Shown piece after piece: positions 10,156-18,838 of a DNA stretch of 44,186 nucleotides. The stretch's first letter is position 1. Each line of letters begins with the position of its first letter. The notes under the pieces were generated by a model. That model worked only from the letters and a program-made list of their open reading frames with translations. It was not told the origin of the DNA and ran no database searches. The position numbers were made by a program, and so were the translations under genes. This DNA comes from an uncultured Acidobacteriota bacterium (lineage in GTDB: Bacteria; Acidobacteriota; UBA6911; RPQK01; JAJDTT01): positions 1 to 44,186 of the forward strand of contig CATOST010000004.1 of NCBI GenBank assembly GCA_951812665.1. Direction: 5' to 3'.

Positions 10156-10560
10156 CAAGTTTCCCTTGTGGCGGCGGGCGCACCGAATCGCAGGATTCTG
10201 GGGGTTTACTGCGACTAGAGGGTTCGGGGCCGCCACGAAACATAGCATTGCAGCCTTAATCCGATCAATATCGCGAGCGTGCGCGAGAAAGGGACAGTCA
10301 CGTCTTTACCTACCTACCCGTACCTACCCGCGTTGGTTCGACGTCCGGGGTGTTCCAAGGCGCAAGGGATTGGGACTTGGTACGTCCTTTGCTGAACGTG
10401 AACGTCTGAAATACTTGATCCTGATGTAAATGGGGAGTCCCTCAACCATATCATCCCCGACGAAAACCGGTCTTTCTGTCGAGGGTGTGGAGTCGCAGGC
10501 GATCCTAAGCGCCAGTGTCTCAGGACTCCCTTTGGCCGAATGACAAGGCCAAGTTCGTGA
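10156..10560. other. Intergenic region with a 10-bp tandem repeat
   Basis: No convincing gene in 405 bp. TACCTACCCG occurs twice in tandem at 10311-10330. This may be the boundary between the defence region and the metabolic genes to the right. No integrase or tRNA gene is seen here. Confidence 0.4.
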
Positions 10561-11907
10561 CTAGCTAGCAACCCAGTTGTAGCCTTCACCTCGGGAGATG
10601 AAGGGACCCCAGGGCTGCTGGTCCAGCACCTGCTTGGCGAGCCGCAGGAAGTTCCCGCCGATGATCTTCCGGATTTCGTCATCGCCGAGTTCGCGGCAAA
10701 CAAGTCCCACCGTGAAGTACGGCCAGTTGCTCCAGGACATGGGCCGGGGCGGGTCGTCCGGCGTAAAAGTCACGTTCGAGGGGATGCCGACGTGGTCGAT
10801 GCCGGCCACCTTGATGGCGTGTTCCAGGTGGGGGAACCAGGCATTGAAGGAAAAATTGGTGTCCGGATCGTGCGAGTAGTCTGCGGCCATAATGCCCGCG
10901 ACACCCCCCTTACGAGCCAAAGTGCGAAGATAGTCGTCGTCTTCGTTCTTGTAGTAGTCGTCGACCGCCCGGCAGGCCGTGTGGGCATTCATGACCGGTT
11001 CACTGGAGACCTCGATGGCATCCAGCCCCGAGCGGTGGCCGCAATGGGCCAGATTGACGATCATTCCCAACGCGTTCATCCGGCGAACCACCCGCTTGCC
11101 GAGCAAGCTGAGTCCTGCGTCTCTCCCACCTTCGAACTCGTCCGATGAGGCCAGGCTGTTCTTCTCGTGAGACGTCAATTGGGAGACACGGACTCCCAGG
11201 GCAAAGAAGAGATCCAGAGTTTGAAGCGGATCAGGAGTCATGGCAAACCAGTTGGCGCCATGAAGGTGCAGGAGGACGGCGACCTTTTCGTCCTGCCGGG
11301 CTGCATCCAGGTCGTCCACTCCTGATACGTGCACGGCGTCGGCCTTGATCTTGTCGTAGACGAAACCGGCCCGTGCCGTGTGCTGGAGGCCGGCGCGAAA
11401 GCTGGGTTCATGGAAGTGCCCCACATCTTCCACCGCCAGGTCCATGCCGGCCAGGCGATACAGATTCCGGTAATCCTCTCGCCATTGGGGATCAAAGGCT
11501 GATTCAAAGGCCTTGATGTCCCGCCACCGGTTGAGCACCCGCTGCTGGATCTCCTCCCGGTCCAGGCCCTCCCGCTCCAACTTGTTTCGGTAGTTCTCCA
11601 GCTCACGCTTCAGACGGTCTCCCATCCAGATGAAGAGAGGGTCCGCCACATAGAGACAGCCGCTGAGGTCGGCGACGTAGCTTCCGTAATGCAGCTCGAA
11701 ACCCCGTTCCAGTTGGCTCCGGGTGGGCTTCAGCTCTTCCAGAACCGCATGCCGGCAGGCGTCCACCACCTTCCGAATCTCCGGGCGGAGCGCGACCGGA
11801 CGGAAGTCCTCCGGAACCGGATTGCTCCTCTGGGTCCAGACATGGGTCGGAAGTGCTGCTCCAGCCAGGGAGGCCCCTACGAATCCACGCCTTGAAACCT
11901 TTTTCAT
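10561..11907 (-). CDS. M19 membrane-dipeptidase-like protein, copy 1
   Basis: A 448-residue protein with a Tat-type signal (SRRGFVGASLAGAALP) and the C-terminal part of the peptidase M19 fold. The two histidine ligands of renal dipeptidase appear in NLAHCGH (H288) and NAHT (H309), and the strand DHVGIPS is at 371-377. However, the bridging glutamate expected in the EG motif is replaced by His in HLHGANW (214-220), and no N-terminal HxD motif is seen. A normal binuclear zinc dipeptidase is therefore doubtful. The ATG follows AGGA closely. It lies 39 bp downstream of a paralogue about 89 percent identical by eye. Exported to the periplasm if the Tat signal works; substrate unknown. Confidence 0.82.
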   Translation of the reverse strand: MKKVSRRGFVGASLAGAALPTHVWTQRSNPVPEDFRPVALRPEIRKVVDACRHAVLEELKPTRSQLERGFELHYGSYVADLSGCLYVADPLFIWMGDRLKRELENYRNKLEREGLDREEIQQRVLNRWRDIKAFESAFDPQWREDYRNLYRLAGMDLAVEDVGHFHEPSFRAGLQHTARAGFVYDKIKADAVHVSGVDDLDAARQDEKVAVLLHLHGANWFAMTPDPLQTLDLFFALGVRVSQLTSHEKNSLASSDEFEGGRDAGLSLLGKRVVRRMNALGMIVNLAHCGHRSGLDAIEVSSEPVMNAHTACRAVDDYYKNEDDDYLRTLARKGGVAGIMAADYSHDPDTNFSFNAWFPHLEHAIKVAGIDHVGIPSNVTFTPDDPPRPMSWSNWPYFTVGLVCRELGDDEIRKIIGGNFLRLAKQVLDQQPWGPFISRGEGYNWVAS

Positions 11908-11946
11908 TTTTCCTGTTGAGCCGGGCCGCCTTGGCCAGGCCCGCGG

Positions 11947-13293
11947 CTATGTGGCCACCCAGTTGTAGCCCTCGCCTCGGGAGATGAAGGGACCCCAGGG
12001 CTGCTTGTCCAATACCTGTTTGGCGAGGCGCAGGAAGTTCCCGCCGATGATCTTCCGGATTTCGGCATCACCGAGTCCGCGGCAAACCAGTCCCACCGTA
12101 TAGTAGGGCCAGTTGCTCCACGACATGGGCCGGGGTGGGTAGCTGGGCATAAAGGTCAAATCCGAGGGGATGCCCACGTGGTCGATGCCGGCCACCTTGA
12201 TGGCGTGTTCCAGGTGGGGAAACCAGGCGTTGAAGGAAAAACCGGAGTCCGGATCGGGCGACAGGTATCCGGCATACATACCCGCGACACCCCCGTTCCG
12301 GGCCAGCGTACGAAGATAGTCGTCGTCTTCGTTCTTGTAGTTGTCGTAGATGGCCCGGCAGCCCGTGTGGGCATTGATGACCGGTTCGCTGGAGGCCTCG
12401 ATGGCATCAAGCCCGGAGCGGTGCCCGCAGTGGGCCAGGTTGATGATGATTCCCAATTCGTTCATCCGGCGAACCACCCGCTTGCCAAGCAAGCTGAGTC
12501 CCGAGTCTCTGTCGCCATCGAAATCGTCCGATGAGGCCAAGCTGTTCTTCTCGTGATACGTCAACTGAGAGGCCCGGACTCCCAGGGCGAAGAAGAGGTC
12601 CAGGGTCTGAAGCGGATCGGGAGTCATGGCGAACCAGTTGGCGCCATGGAGGTGCAGGAGGACGGCGACCTTTGCGTTTTGCCGGGCTGCATCCAGGTCG
12701 TCCACTCCCGATACGCGCACCACGTCGGCCTTGATCTTGTCGTAGACAAACCCGGCCCGTGCCGTGTGCTGGAGGCCGGCGCGGAAGCTGGGTTCACTGA
12801 AGTGCCCCACGTCTTCCACCGCCAAGTCCACACCGGCCAGACGATACAGATTCCGGTAGTCGTCCCGCCACTGCGGGTCGAAGGCAGATTCAAAAGCCTT
12901 CATGTCCCGCCATCGGTTGAGCACCCGCTGTTGGATTTCCTCCGGGTCCAGACCGTCCCTCTCCAGCTTGTTTCGGTAGCTCTCCAGCTCACCCTTCAGA
13001 CGGTCTCCCTGCCAGATGAAGAGAGGATCCGCCACATAGAGACACCCGCAGAGGTCGGCTACGTAGCTGCTGTAATGCAACTCGAAACCCCGTTCCAGTT
13101 GGCTCCGGGTCGGCTTCAGCTCCTCCAGAGCCGCATGCCGGCAGGCGTCGACCACCTTCCGGATCTCCGGCCGAAGCGTGACCGGACGGAAGTCCTCCGG
13201 AACCGGATTGCTCCTCTGGGTCCAGACATGGGTCGGAAGTGCTGCCCCTGCCAGGGAGGCCCCTACGAATCCTCGTCTTGTGAGCTTGTTCAC
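11947..13293 (-). CDS. M19 membrane-dipeptidase-like protein, copy 2
   Basis: The same length (448 residues) and architecture as the downstream copy: Tat signal (TRRGFVGASLAGAALP), HLHGANW in place of the glutamate motif, NLAHCGH, NAHT and DHVGIPSD. About 50 substitutions separate the two proteins. The start is taken as GTG at 13291-13293, preceded by AAGGAGA, because translation from there gives an N-terminus matching copy 1; the reading frame extends further upstream but that part overlaps the PIN gene on the same strand and has no similarity. The pair is a tandem duplication, probably one transcript. Both copies share the altered metal-ligand pattern, so the change predates the duplication. 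Confidence 0.82.
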   Translation of the reverse strand: MNKLTRRGFVGASLAGAALPTHVWTQRSNPVPEDFRPVTLRPEIRKVVDACRHAALEELKPTRSQLERGFELHYSSYVADLCGCLYVADPLFIWQGDRLKGELESYRNKLERDGLDPEEIQQRVLNRWRDMKAFESAFDPQWRDDYRNLYRLAGVDLAVEDVGHFSEPSFRAGLQHTARAGFVYDKIKADVVRVSGVDDLDAARQNAKVAVLLHLHGANWFAMTPDPLQTLDLFFALGVRASQLTYHEKNSLASSDDFDGDRDSGLSLLGKRVVRRMNELGIIINLAHCGHRSGLDAIEASSEPVINAHTGCRAIYDNYKNEDDDYLRTLARNGGVAGMYAGYLSPDPDSGFSFNAWFPHLEHAIKVAGIDHVGIPSDLTFMPSYPPRPMSWSNWPYYTVGLVCRGLGDAEIRKIIGGNFLRLAKQVLDKQPWGPFISRGEGYNWVAT

Positions 13294-13372
13294 TTTTCCG
13301 TTCTCCTTTTGCGATGGTGTGATTTCCGTTTGGTTCGAATCCTTCTGATCCGCCCTTGCTTCGCGGAAGAAT

Positions 13373-13795
13373 TCACCTGCCCACCCAGGGGGCGATGACA
13401 TCGACCCCTGTCCCCTCGAAATCCCGAATATTCCTTGTCGCCACCGCCGCGCCCCGAGAGTGGGCGATGGCCGCGATTTGGCAATCGGCCTGTGCAATCG
13501 GTCGGCCCGCCTTGCGTCGCTGCGCAGCGATTTCGGCATAGGAGCGAGCCGCCTCACTGTCGAAAGGCAGCAGGCGACCAGAGAACAACTCGCTGAAGGC
13601 CCGTTCGGCCGCATTGGCGAGACCCCGGCGCCGTTTGCCTTCGGGCAAGAAAGCGATGCCAGCGCGGATTTCCGCTTCGGTCACCGCGGTCACGAACAGA
13701 TTGCGCACCAACTGATCGTTCACCCAAGTGAGAACAGCGGGCCGTGGATTGTCACGCATCAACTCCGAGACGACATCGGTGTCCAGAACAATCAT
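13373..13795 (-). CDS. PIN-domain toxin (VapC/FitB-like)
   Basis: Ribonuclease toxin of 140 residues. The PIN acidic residues are visible in IVLDTDVVSELM near the N-terminus, in TEAEIRAG, and in QADCQIAAIA, followed by the typical ATRNIRDFEGTGV ending. The pattern LDTDVVSE and the terminal VIAPW match the FitB branch. The ATG at 13793-13795 is preceded by GAGGGGG; a TTG codon five residues upstream overlaps the antitoxin stop and is a less likely start. It lies directly after its antitoxin, so the two form a module. Expected to cleave RNA when freed from the antitoxin. Confidence 0.9.
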   Translation of the reverse strand: MIVLDTDVVSELMRDNPRPAVLTWVNDQLVRNLFVTAVTEAEIRAGIAFLPEGKRRRGLANAAERAFSELFSGRLLPFDSEAARSYAEIAAQRRKAGRPIAQADCQIAAIAHSRGAAVATRNIRDFEGTGVDVIAPWVGR

Positions 13796-13806
13796 CAGGC
13801 GCCCCC

Positions 13807-14052
13807 TCAATCGAATCCAGGTGGCTCACGCATCGGTTCGCGCGGCGGAATCTCCAGTTCCACGCCGCCAAAGGGCCTGAACAATTCCTGGAGAGCCGTG
13901 CCCAGCCCTTTTTTCGGGATTGCCTTCAAATCAACCGCCTCACGCAGAATGGTCCGTGCTTCTTCCTCCATCGAACGCCCGTTTTCGGCTGCCCTCATGC
14001 GAAGCCGTATCTTCACCTCGTCATCAAGTTTGCGGATCGTAATGCTCGCCAT
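13807..14052 (-). CDS. Antitoxin of the PIN toxin (FitA-like, ribbon-helix-helix)
   Basis: An 81-residue protein starting MASITIRKLDDEVKIRLRMR, the typical FitA ribbon-helix-helix opening, followed by AENGRSMEEEARTILREAV. The C-terminal half, with FRPFGGVELEIPPRE, is the toxin-binding tail type. An ATG two codons upstream is also possible. It precedes the toxin by 11 bp and should autoregulate the pair by binding its own promoter in the 112-bp gap to the right. Confidence 0.88.
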   Translation of the reverse strand: MASITIRKLDDEVKIRLRMRAAENGRSMEEEARTILREAVDLKAIPKKGLGTALQELFRPFGGVELEIPPREPMREPPGFD

Positions 14053-14164
14053 CGCCATGCCTCCATTTCTTCAGATCCCGTTTTTAACTACACCGTGATT
14101 GCATTGATATCAAGTCCAAGGCGCGCGAACTACCGTTCTGGTCGAGTTGCCTGAACTCGACCGG

Positions 14165-15508
14165 CTATGGAAAAGGTAAGGAGTTCAAACCATGGGCAAG
14201 CGAAATCAACATGATGCGATACAGGTGGGTGTCGCTGCGAATCAGGAGAGACCGCCCGGCGATGGCCATGGACGCCAGGGTCCGTCCTTCCAATTGGTTT
14301 TCGGCCAACTTGTCGAAACTCCGCCCCGGCTTGACGACGGTCGTCTTCCCGTCCTCGTCGAGAAGGAAGATCTTGCCGTCGGCGTAGGCGGGTGAAGCGG
14401 AGAAATTCCCTCCCAGCCGTTCCCGCCAGTGCAGGGTTCCCTTCTTGGCGTCCAGGCAGGTGAGGATTCCTCCGTCGCTGACGAAATAGATCTCCCTTCC
14501 CACGATCAGGGGAGAGGGCGTGACGGGAACCCCACGCTGCCAGGTCCAGACCACGTGCGACTGGGTGACGTCTCCACGGCCATCGGGCCGGACGGCATAC
14601 AGCACGGGCTGGCCGAGCGCGGGATTGACCAGGTAGACCAGACCGTGGACGTAGAGCGGCCGGGGAACCTGGGAGAAGCCGACGTAACGGATCCACCAGA
14701 GCTTCTCGCCCGTGTTCAGTTCGTAGGAGACGGCCACGTTGCCGCCGGTGCTGATCACCTGGCGCACACCGGCGGCGTCGATGACCAGAGGCGTCGAATA
14801 GGCCATGTCGCCGTCCTCGCGCAAGGTCTTCCAACGCACGGTGCCGTCGTTCTTGTCCAAGGCTGCCACGAACTGCGTGTCGGTGCCGTCGCAACTGATG
14901 AGGAGCAGGTCATCCGCGAGCGCAGGTGTCGACCCGGGTCCGTACTGCTCCACGTAACGCAGGTTCCGGCTCTTCCAGAGAATATTGCCCCGGGCGTCGA
15001 GGGCCGCCGTGCCGAAGTCGCCGAAATGGGCGTAGACCCGGTCCGCTTCCAGGATGGGCGTGGGAGAGGCCGATGAGTTCTTCGTGTGCAGCGAGGGGGG
15101 CCCTTCCAGCGCGATGACCTCGACGTCGTGGAGGAGCCGGCCCGAAGCGAAGTCGAGCCCCAGGGCGCGAAGCGAGTGGCGCTCCCCCGATGAATCGTTC
15201 ACGGCAATCCCGGTGGTCAGCCAGATCTTGCCGTCACGCATGACGGGCGAGGACCATCCCTGTCCGGGAATGGGGACTTTCCAGACGATGTTCTCGGTCT
15301 CGCTCCAGGTCAGAGGCAGATCGACCGCATCCGAGTGACCTTGGGCAGTGGGCCCGCGAAATTCGGGCCAATCTTGTGCCGGAAGGAGGCTCAAGTTCAG
15401 AGTCGACAGCAGGAAAAGATTCGTGACGATGAAACAATTTGCGCGTCTTCTGAAATCCGGAAACGGTCCCGGACCATCTGATGGCGAGAGAGCTGAATTT
15501 CGTTTCAC
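14165..15508 (-). CDS. PQQ-like beta-propeller protein (exported)
   Basis: A 447-residue protein with repeated propeller blades (BamB/quinoprotein type). After a hydrophobic signal segment (FIVTNLFLLSTLNLSLLPA) comes WPEFRGPTAQGHS, the usual opening of this family, then blades with patterns such as SSPVMRDGKIWLTTG, GTVRWKTL, LYVHGLVYLVN and TCLDAKKGTLHWRERLGG. The start is set at GTG 15506-15508 with AAAGGA upstream; the frame extends to 15730 but that section contains the intergenic palindromic repeat. It is the last gene of the FG-GAP/TPR operon, 221 bp after the lipoprotein gene. Role unknown; such proteins commonly act in periplasmic assembly or as substrate-binding propellers, and no catalytic PQQ residues are evident. 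Confidence 0.82.
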   Translation of the reverse strand: MKRNSALSPSDGPGPFPDFRRRANCFIVTNLFLLSTLNLSLLPAQDWPEFRGPTAQGHSDAVDLPLTWSETENIVWKVPIPGQGWSSPVMRDGKIWLTTGIAVNDSSGERHSLRALGLDFASGRLLHDVEVIALEGPPSLHTKNSSASPTPILEADRVYAHFGDFGTAALDARGNILWKSRNLRYVEQYGPGSTPALADDLLLISCDGTDTQFVAALDKNDGTVRWKTLREDGDMAYSTPLVIDAAGVRQVISTGGNVAVSYELNTGEKLWWIRYVGFSQVPRPLYVHGLVYLVNPALGQPVLYAVRPDGRGDVTQSHVVWTWQRGVPVTPSPLIVGREIYFVSDGGILTCLDAKKGTLHWRERLGGNFSASPAYADGKIFLLDEDGKTTVVKPGRSFDKLAENQLEGRTLASMAIAGRSLLIRSDTHLYRIMLISLAHGLNSLPFP

Positions 15509-15556
15509 CGAATTGGAATCCTTTGCCGAGCTGGTTCTGGCCCGGCAGACGATCGG

Positions 15557-15589
15557 ACCGAAGAGGGCGCCCACAAGGGGCGCCCCTAC
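15557..15589. repeat. Palindromic repeat family 1, copy A
   Basis: Perfect 8-bp stem GGGCGCCC (15565-15572) and GGGCGCCC (15578-15585) around an ACAAG loop, with flanks ACCGAAGA and CCTAC shared with other copies. It lies in the 221-bp gap upstream of the propeller gene. Confidence 0.85.
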
Positions 15590-15729
15590 CGATAATTCTT
15601 CGGCCATTTGCACAAGATCTTGAGAATTAGAAACCAATTTGCAGCGGTGGTCTGGAGCCTTGAGGCCTTTGTATGCGCTTTCGTCCCCGGTAGATCCGAA
15701 AGCGGCCCGTGACTGGAACCGGCCGGACA

Positions 15730-16746
15730 TCAGGGAGACGCTCGAAACTCCAGGCCGTCCATCTTCCAGACGTTGAGCTGGTTCGTGGCGACTCCCATGA
15801 TGGTGACGAGGGCGCCGTCCTCCACCGACTTGGGTGAGGAACTGAAATAACCGGTGATGTCCAAGGCGTCCATCACCTGGTCGTCCAGGGTCCAGTAGAC
15901 GGTGTTGGCATCGTCGGTCAGGTAGACACCCCAGCGCCGAGGGCGCTCCAGCAGGTCGGCGATCTCCGCCGGGTCCCGATAAACCCGGGTGGCGAGCGCC
16001 AGGCAGGGGACGGTCACGTAGGGACCACCCGTTGCGATGGCCGCCTCATGGGAGACCCTGAGTTCCTGGGGAGTCATGTTCTTGCCCTCTTCGGTCCCGA
16101 AGGCGTCCCTGGGATACTTGTCGAAGTCATCGGGCCGCAGACCGCGCACCAGGTAGACGAAGAGCCCGTCGTCTCGCAACAGGTCGAAATGGAGTTGAAT
16201 CCCCCGGTCCTCGTCCTCCTGGCCACCCACGAACCCGTGCCAACTGCCCAGCGTGATGCTCCACGCCTGGACCAGTTGTCCCTTCTCGTTCATTTCCTCC
16301 GGGTAGTCCTCGTGGCTGAACACGCCGACGGTCACCTCCGCGCCGTTGGTCCCGGCCAGTCCGGGATTGAAATACTTCCCGGTGGTGCCGAAACCGCCCA
16401 GGACCGCTTCGCCGGGACCGGGCGGGGGAGCCCGCTCGATTTCCAGCAACCAGTGTCCATCCCGGATCCGCGCCCGGGCCGTTTCCAGGCGGGTCCAACG
16501 TTTCAGGTCGAACTGGTCCGGCGGACCGTAAGCCTGGTTGAAATCGTCGCTGAGCTGCACCGTCGTCTTGCCCTTGGTGGCTTCGTGCTCCGCCTGTGTC
16601 ACCAGGCTGGGAGCCGCGGTCGCCTCGGCTGCCGGCTCCTCGGCCACCGGCGCCTCTTGGGTTTGACCGCCGCAGCCGAGCCCGGCAGCAACGGTCGCAA
16701 TTGCCCCCAGAATTCCCATCCACTGCCGCACCATTCTTCTGCTCAT
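15730..16746 (-). CDS. Predicted lipoprotein of unknown function
   Basis: A 338-residue protein with a lipoprotein signal: MSRRMVRQWMGILGAIATVA followed by the lipobox AGLGC with the modified cysteine at 25. A low-complexity Pro/Ala/Glu linker (residues 27-50) precedes a globular domain starting QLSDDFNQAYGPPDQFDLKRW and containing several beta-strand-like, tryptophan-rich segments (SWHGFVGGQEDEDRG, YWTLDDQVMDAL). The look is of a concanavalin-like jelly roll as in LamG or GH16-like domains, but I see no catalytic glutamate pair. It lies 9 bp after the FG-GAP gene, within the operon, so it is probably a cell-surface partner of those proteins. Not recognised as a named family. Confidence 0.75.
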   Translation of the reverse strand: MSRRMVRQWMGILGAIATVAAGLGCGGQTQEAPVAEEPAAEATAAPSLVTQAEHEATKGKTTVQLSDDFNQAYGPPDQFDLKRWTRLETARARIRDGHWLLEIERAPPPGPGEAVLGGFGTTGKYFNPGLAGTNGAEVTVGVFSHEDYPEEMNEKGQLVQAWSITLGSWHGFVGGQEDEDRGIQLHFDLLRDDGLFVYLVRGLRPDDFDKYPRDAFGTEEGKNMTPQELRVSHEAAIATGGPYVTVPCLALATRVYRDPAEIADLLERPRRWGVYLTDDANTVYWTLDDQVMDALDITGYFSSSPKSVEDGALVTIMGVATNQLNVWKMDGLEFRASP

Positions 16747-16755
16747 AGTTTCACC

Positions 16756-18774
16756 TCATTCCGAACCGGAGTCACGCCCGCCCGGTTCCTTGACTTCCAA
16801 TTGCTGGTTGGCCTGGATGGGTCCCGAGACGACTTGCCGTTCCCCGGAAGGCCAGATCACCTCGATCCGGTCCACGAGACTCGCGTTGCCCAGTCCGAAG
16901 TACAGGGCCAGCCGGCTCTGCGAGAGGTAGCCCGATTTGCCGTCGTTGACCCGAGTATAACTTTGGGCTCCAGCCTGCATCGTCACCCGTGCGCCAAGAC
17001 CGTCCCGGTTGCTTCGCTCACCCTGCAGCTTCACCTTCAGATAGTTGATCGGCATTCTCTCGGCCAGATCGCTGACCAGCACCATCGGTTCGGAGTTGAA
17101 CTCGTTGGTGACGACGTCCTGGTCGCCGTCTCCATCCAAGTCGAAAATCACCGATGAACGGGTCCCCAAGGCGGCCCAGACCACGAATCGCCCGCTTCGT
17201 TGCCCACAACGGGAATGCGTTTTGTCCTTGCCGTCACAATCCAGTTCGAACCAGGGTCCAGCGGTCCGGTTCCCGCGCCTGGGTTCCACACCCAGAATGA
17301 ATTCGCTGTCCCGAAAGGTCTTTCCCCCATCATTGAGCAGGACGGAATTGACCCCGTAACGAAACGGATAGTTCATGCTCGACGCGATGAAGGCGTCGAT
17401 GTAGCCGTCGGCGTTCAGATCTCCCGCGCTGAGGCCCCAGGGCCAGTAGTTCTCGGCGCCGACCTGGTCGGAGATTTCCCGGAATCGGCCCTGCCCCTGG
17501 TTGAGATAGAACGCATTCCCGTAGATGCTCTGCTCGCGCGGAACGTCCAGGCGCGAGGGAGTCCATTGCATGTTTGACTTGAGCTTCTCGAAGAGGGGAG
17601 GGATGCCTTCGCTCATGTCCGAATGCATATCGGTGAGAAAGATATCCATGCGCCCGTCGTTGTCGAAATCGAAAACCTGGATGCCCATCGAGCCCCAAGG
17701 GGTCTTGGGAAACAACTCCCGGCTCTTCTTGACGAACTTCCGGCCCTCCACGTTTTCGTAGTACTCGTCGTTGCCCTGCATGTTCAGGACGTAGAGGTCG
17801 GGCCAACCGTCCCGGTTGACGTCGATGGGATTTGCGTCGCCGCTCCAACCTTCATCGACGAGTCCCACTTTCGCGGATATCTCTTCGAACCGGCGATCGC
17901 CCAGGTTCCTGTAGAGTAGGCTTTTCTCCGTACGCTCCGGCCTCAGGTGCCCCCCGAAAGCATCTTCCACCCCGACGTAGTAACCTCCCCGGCCGACCTG
18001 CTCGGTAGTGTAAACCCCCACATTGGTCACGAACAGGTCCAGGAGGCCGTCTCGATCGAAATCGAAGAACACGCTTCCGGATGAGTGCCCCGAGTAGACG
18101 AGGCTCGATTCACTGGTCACGTCCTTGAACTCGCCCTTCCCCCGGTTTTCGAACAGGATGTTTCCCTGACGCACGGTGGTGACGAAGAGGTCGGCGTCCC
18201 CGTCGTTGTCGACGTCGGCAAAGGCGGCCGCCACGCTGATCCTGTCAGCCAAACCGACGCCTGCCACTTCGGTCATGTTCCGGAACCGGCCGTGTCCCAG
18301 GTTTTTCCAGAGTTGATTGGCTCCGATCTGGTTGAGGAAATAGATGTCCTCGAGCCCGTCGCCGTCCACGTCCGCGGCGGCGATTCCGTTCCCGTGGTCG
18401 TAGTGCACCGGTTTCCAGTACTTCCCCGAATCATCCACGATCCGGTGAACGAACTCGATTCCGCTCTCTTCGACGCGGTCCGAGAACCGAAACTCGTGAA
18501 ACACGCCGAAGGTGTCCTTGCTTTCGACCTGCAATTCCTTGCGGATCTCCATCCATTCCGGCGCAAGCACCGTATCCGGAATCGGCAACACTTGCGCCGC
18601 TTCCCGGGAGTCCTCCTTCTGTGCGACGGCATTCAGGCTCCAACCGGAAAGGGCCGGAGCCAGGGCCAACACCGGCAACCACACCCACGAACGGCCTGAG
18701 AAGCGCCGTCCGAGAATCTCTCTCCCGGCCGGATAGGCTGTCCTCATGATTCGTACCGTCCGGCTACCGCTCAT
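16756..18774 (-). CDS. CRTAC1-type FG-GAP/VCBS protein with ASPIC/UnbV domain (copy 1)
   Basis: Exported beta-propeller protein of 672 residues. A signal-like hydrophobic segment is near residues 30-50 (WVWLPVLALAPALSGWSL). FG-GAP/VCBS repeats with calcium-loop patterns follow: DVDGDGLEDIYF, DVDNDGDADLFV, DFDRDGLLDLFV, DVNRDGWPDLYV, DFDNDGRMDIFL and DLNADGYIDAFI. The ASPIC/UnbV domain closes the protein with IEVIWPSGERQVV. It is more diverged and longer than its three relatives in the operon, and the gap to the upstream gene is 64 bp. Proteins of this type are secreted and calcium-stabilised; their substrate is unknown. Confidence 0.88.
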   Translation of the reverse strand: MSGSRTVRIMRTAYPAGREILGRRFSGRSWVWLPVLALAPALSGWSLNAVAQKEDSREAAQVLPIPDTVLAPEWMEIRKELQVESKDTFGVFHEFRFSDRVEESGIEFVHRIVDDSGKYWKPVHYDHGNGIAAADVDGDGLEDIYFLNQIGANQLWKNLGHGRFRNMTEVAGVGLADRISVAAAFADVDNDGDADLFVTTVRQGNILFENRGKGEFKDVTSESSLVYSGHSSGSVFFDFDRDGLLDLFVTNVGVYTTEQVGRGGYYVGVEDAFGGHLRPERTEKSLLYRNLGDRRFEEISAKVGLVDEGWSGDANPIDVNRDGWPDLYVLNMQGNDEYYENVEGRKFVKKSRELFPKTPWGSMGIQVFDFDNDGRMDIFLTDMHSDMSEGIPPLFEKLKSNMQWTPSRLDVPREQSIYGNAFYLNQGQGRFREISDQVGAENYWPWGLSAGDLNADGYIDAFIASSMNYPFRYGVNSVLLNDGGKTFRDSEFILGVEPRRGNRTAGPWFELDCDGKDKTHSRCGQRSGRFVVWAALGTRSSVIFDLDGDGDQDVVTNEFNSEPMVLVSDLAERMPINYLKVKLQGERSNRDGLGARVTMQAGAQSYTRVNDGKSGYLSQSRLALYFGLGNASLVDRIEVIWPSGERQVVSGPIQANQQLEVKEPGGRDSGSE

Positions 18775-18838
18775 TTCGTCCCAGTATACTGCCGATCTTC
18801 GTTGACGTTAGAACCTCTTGCGCCTGTGAACCAAGCCG

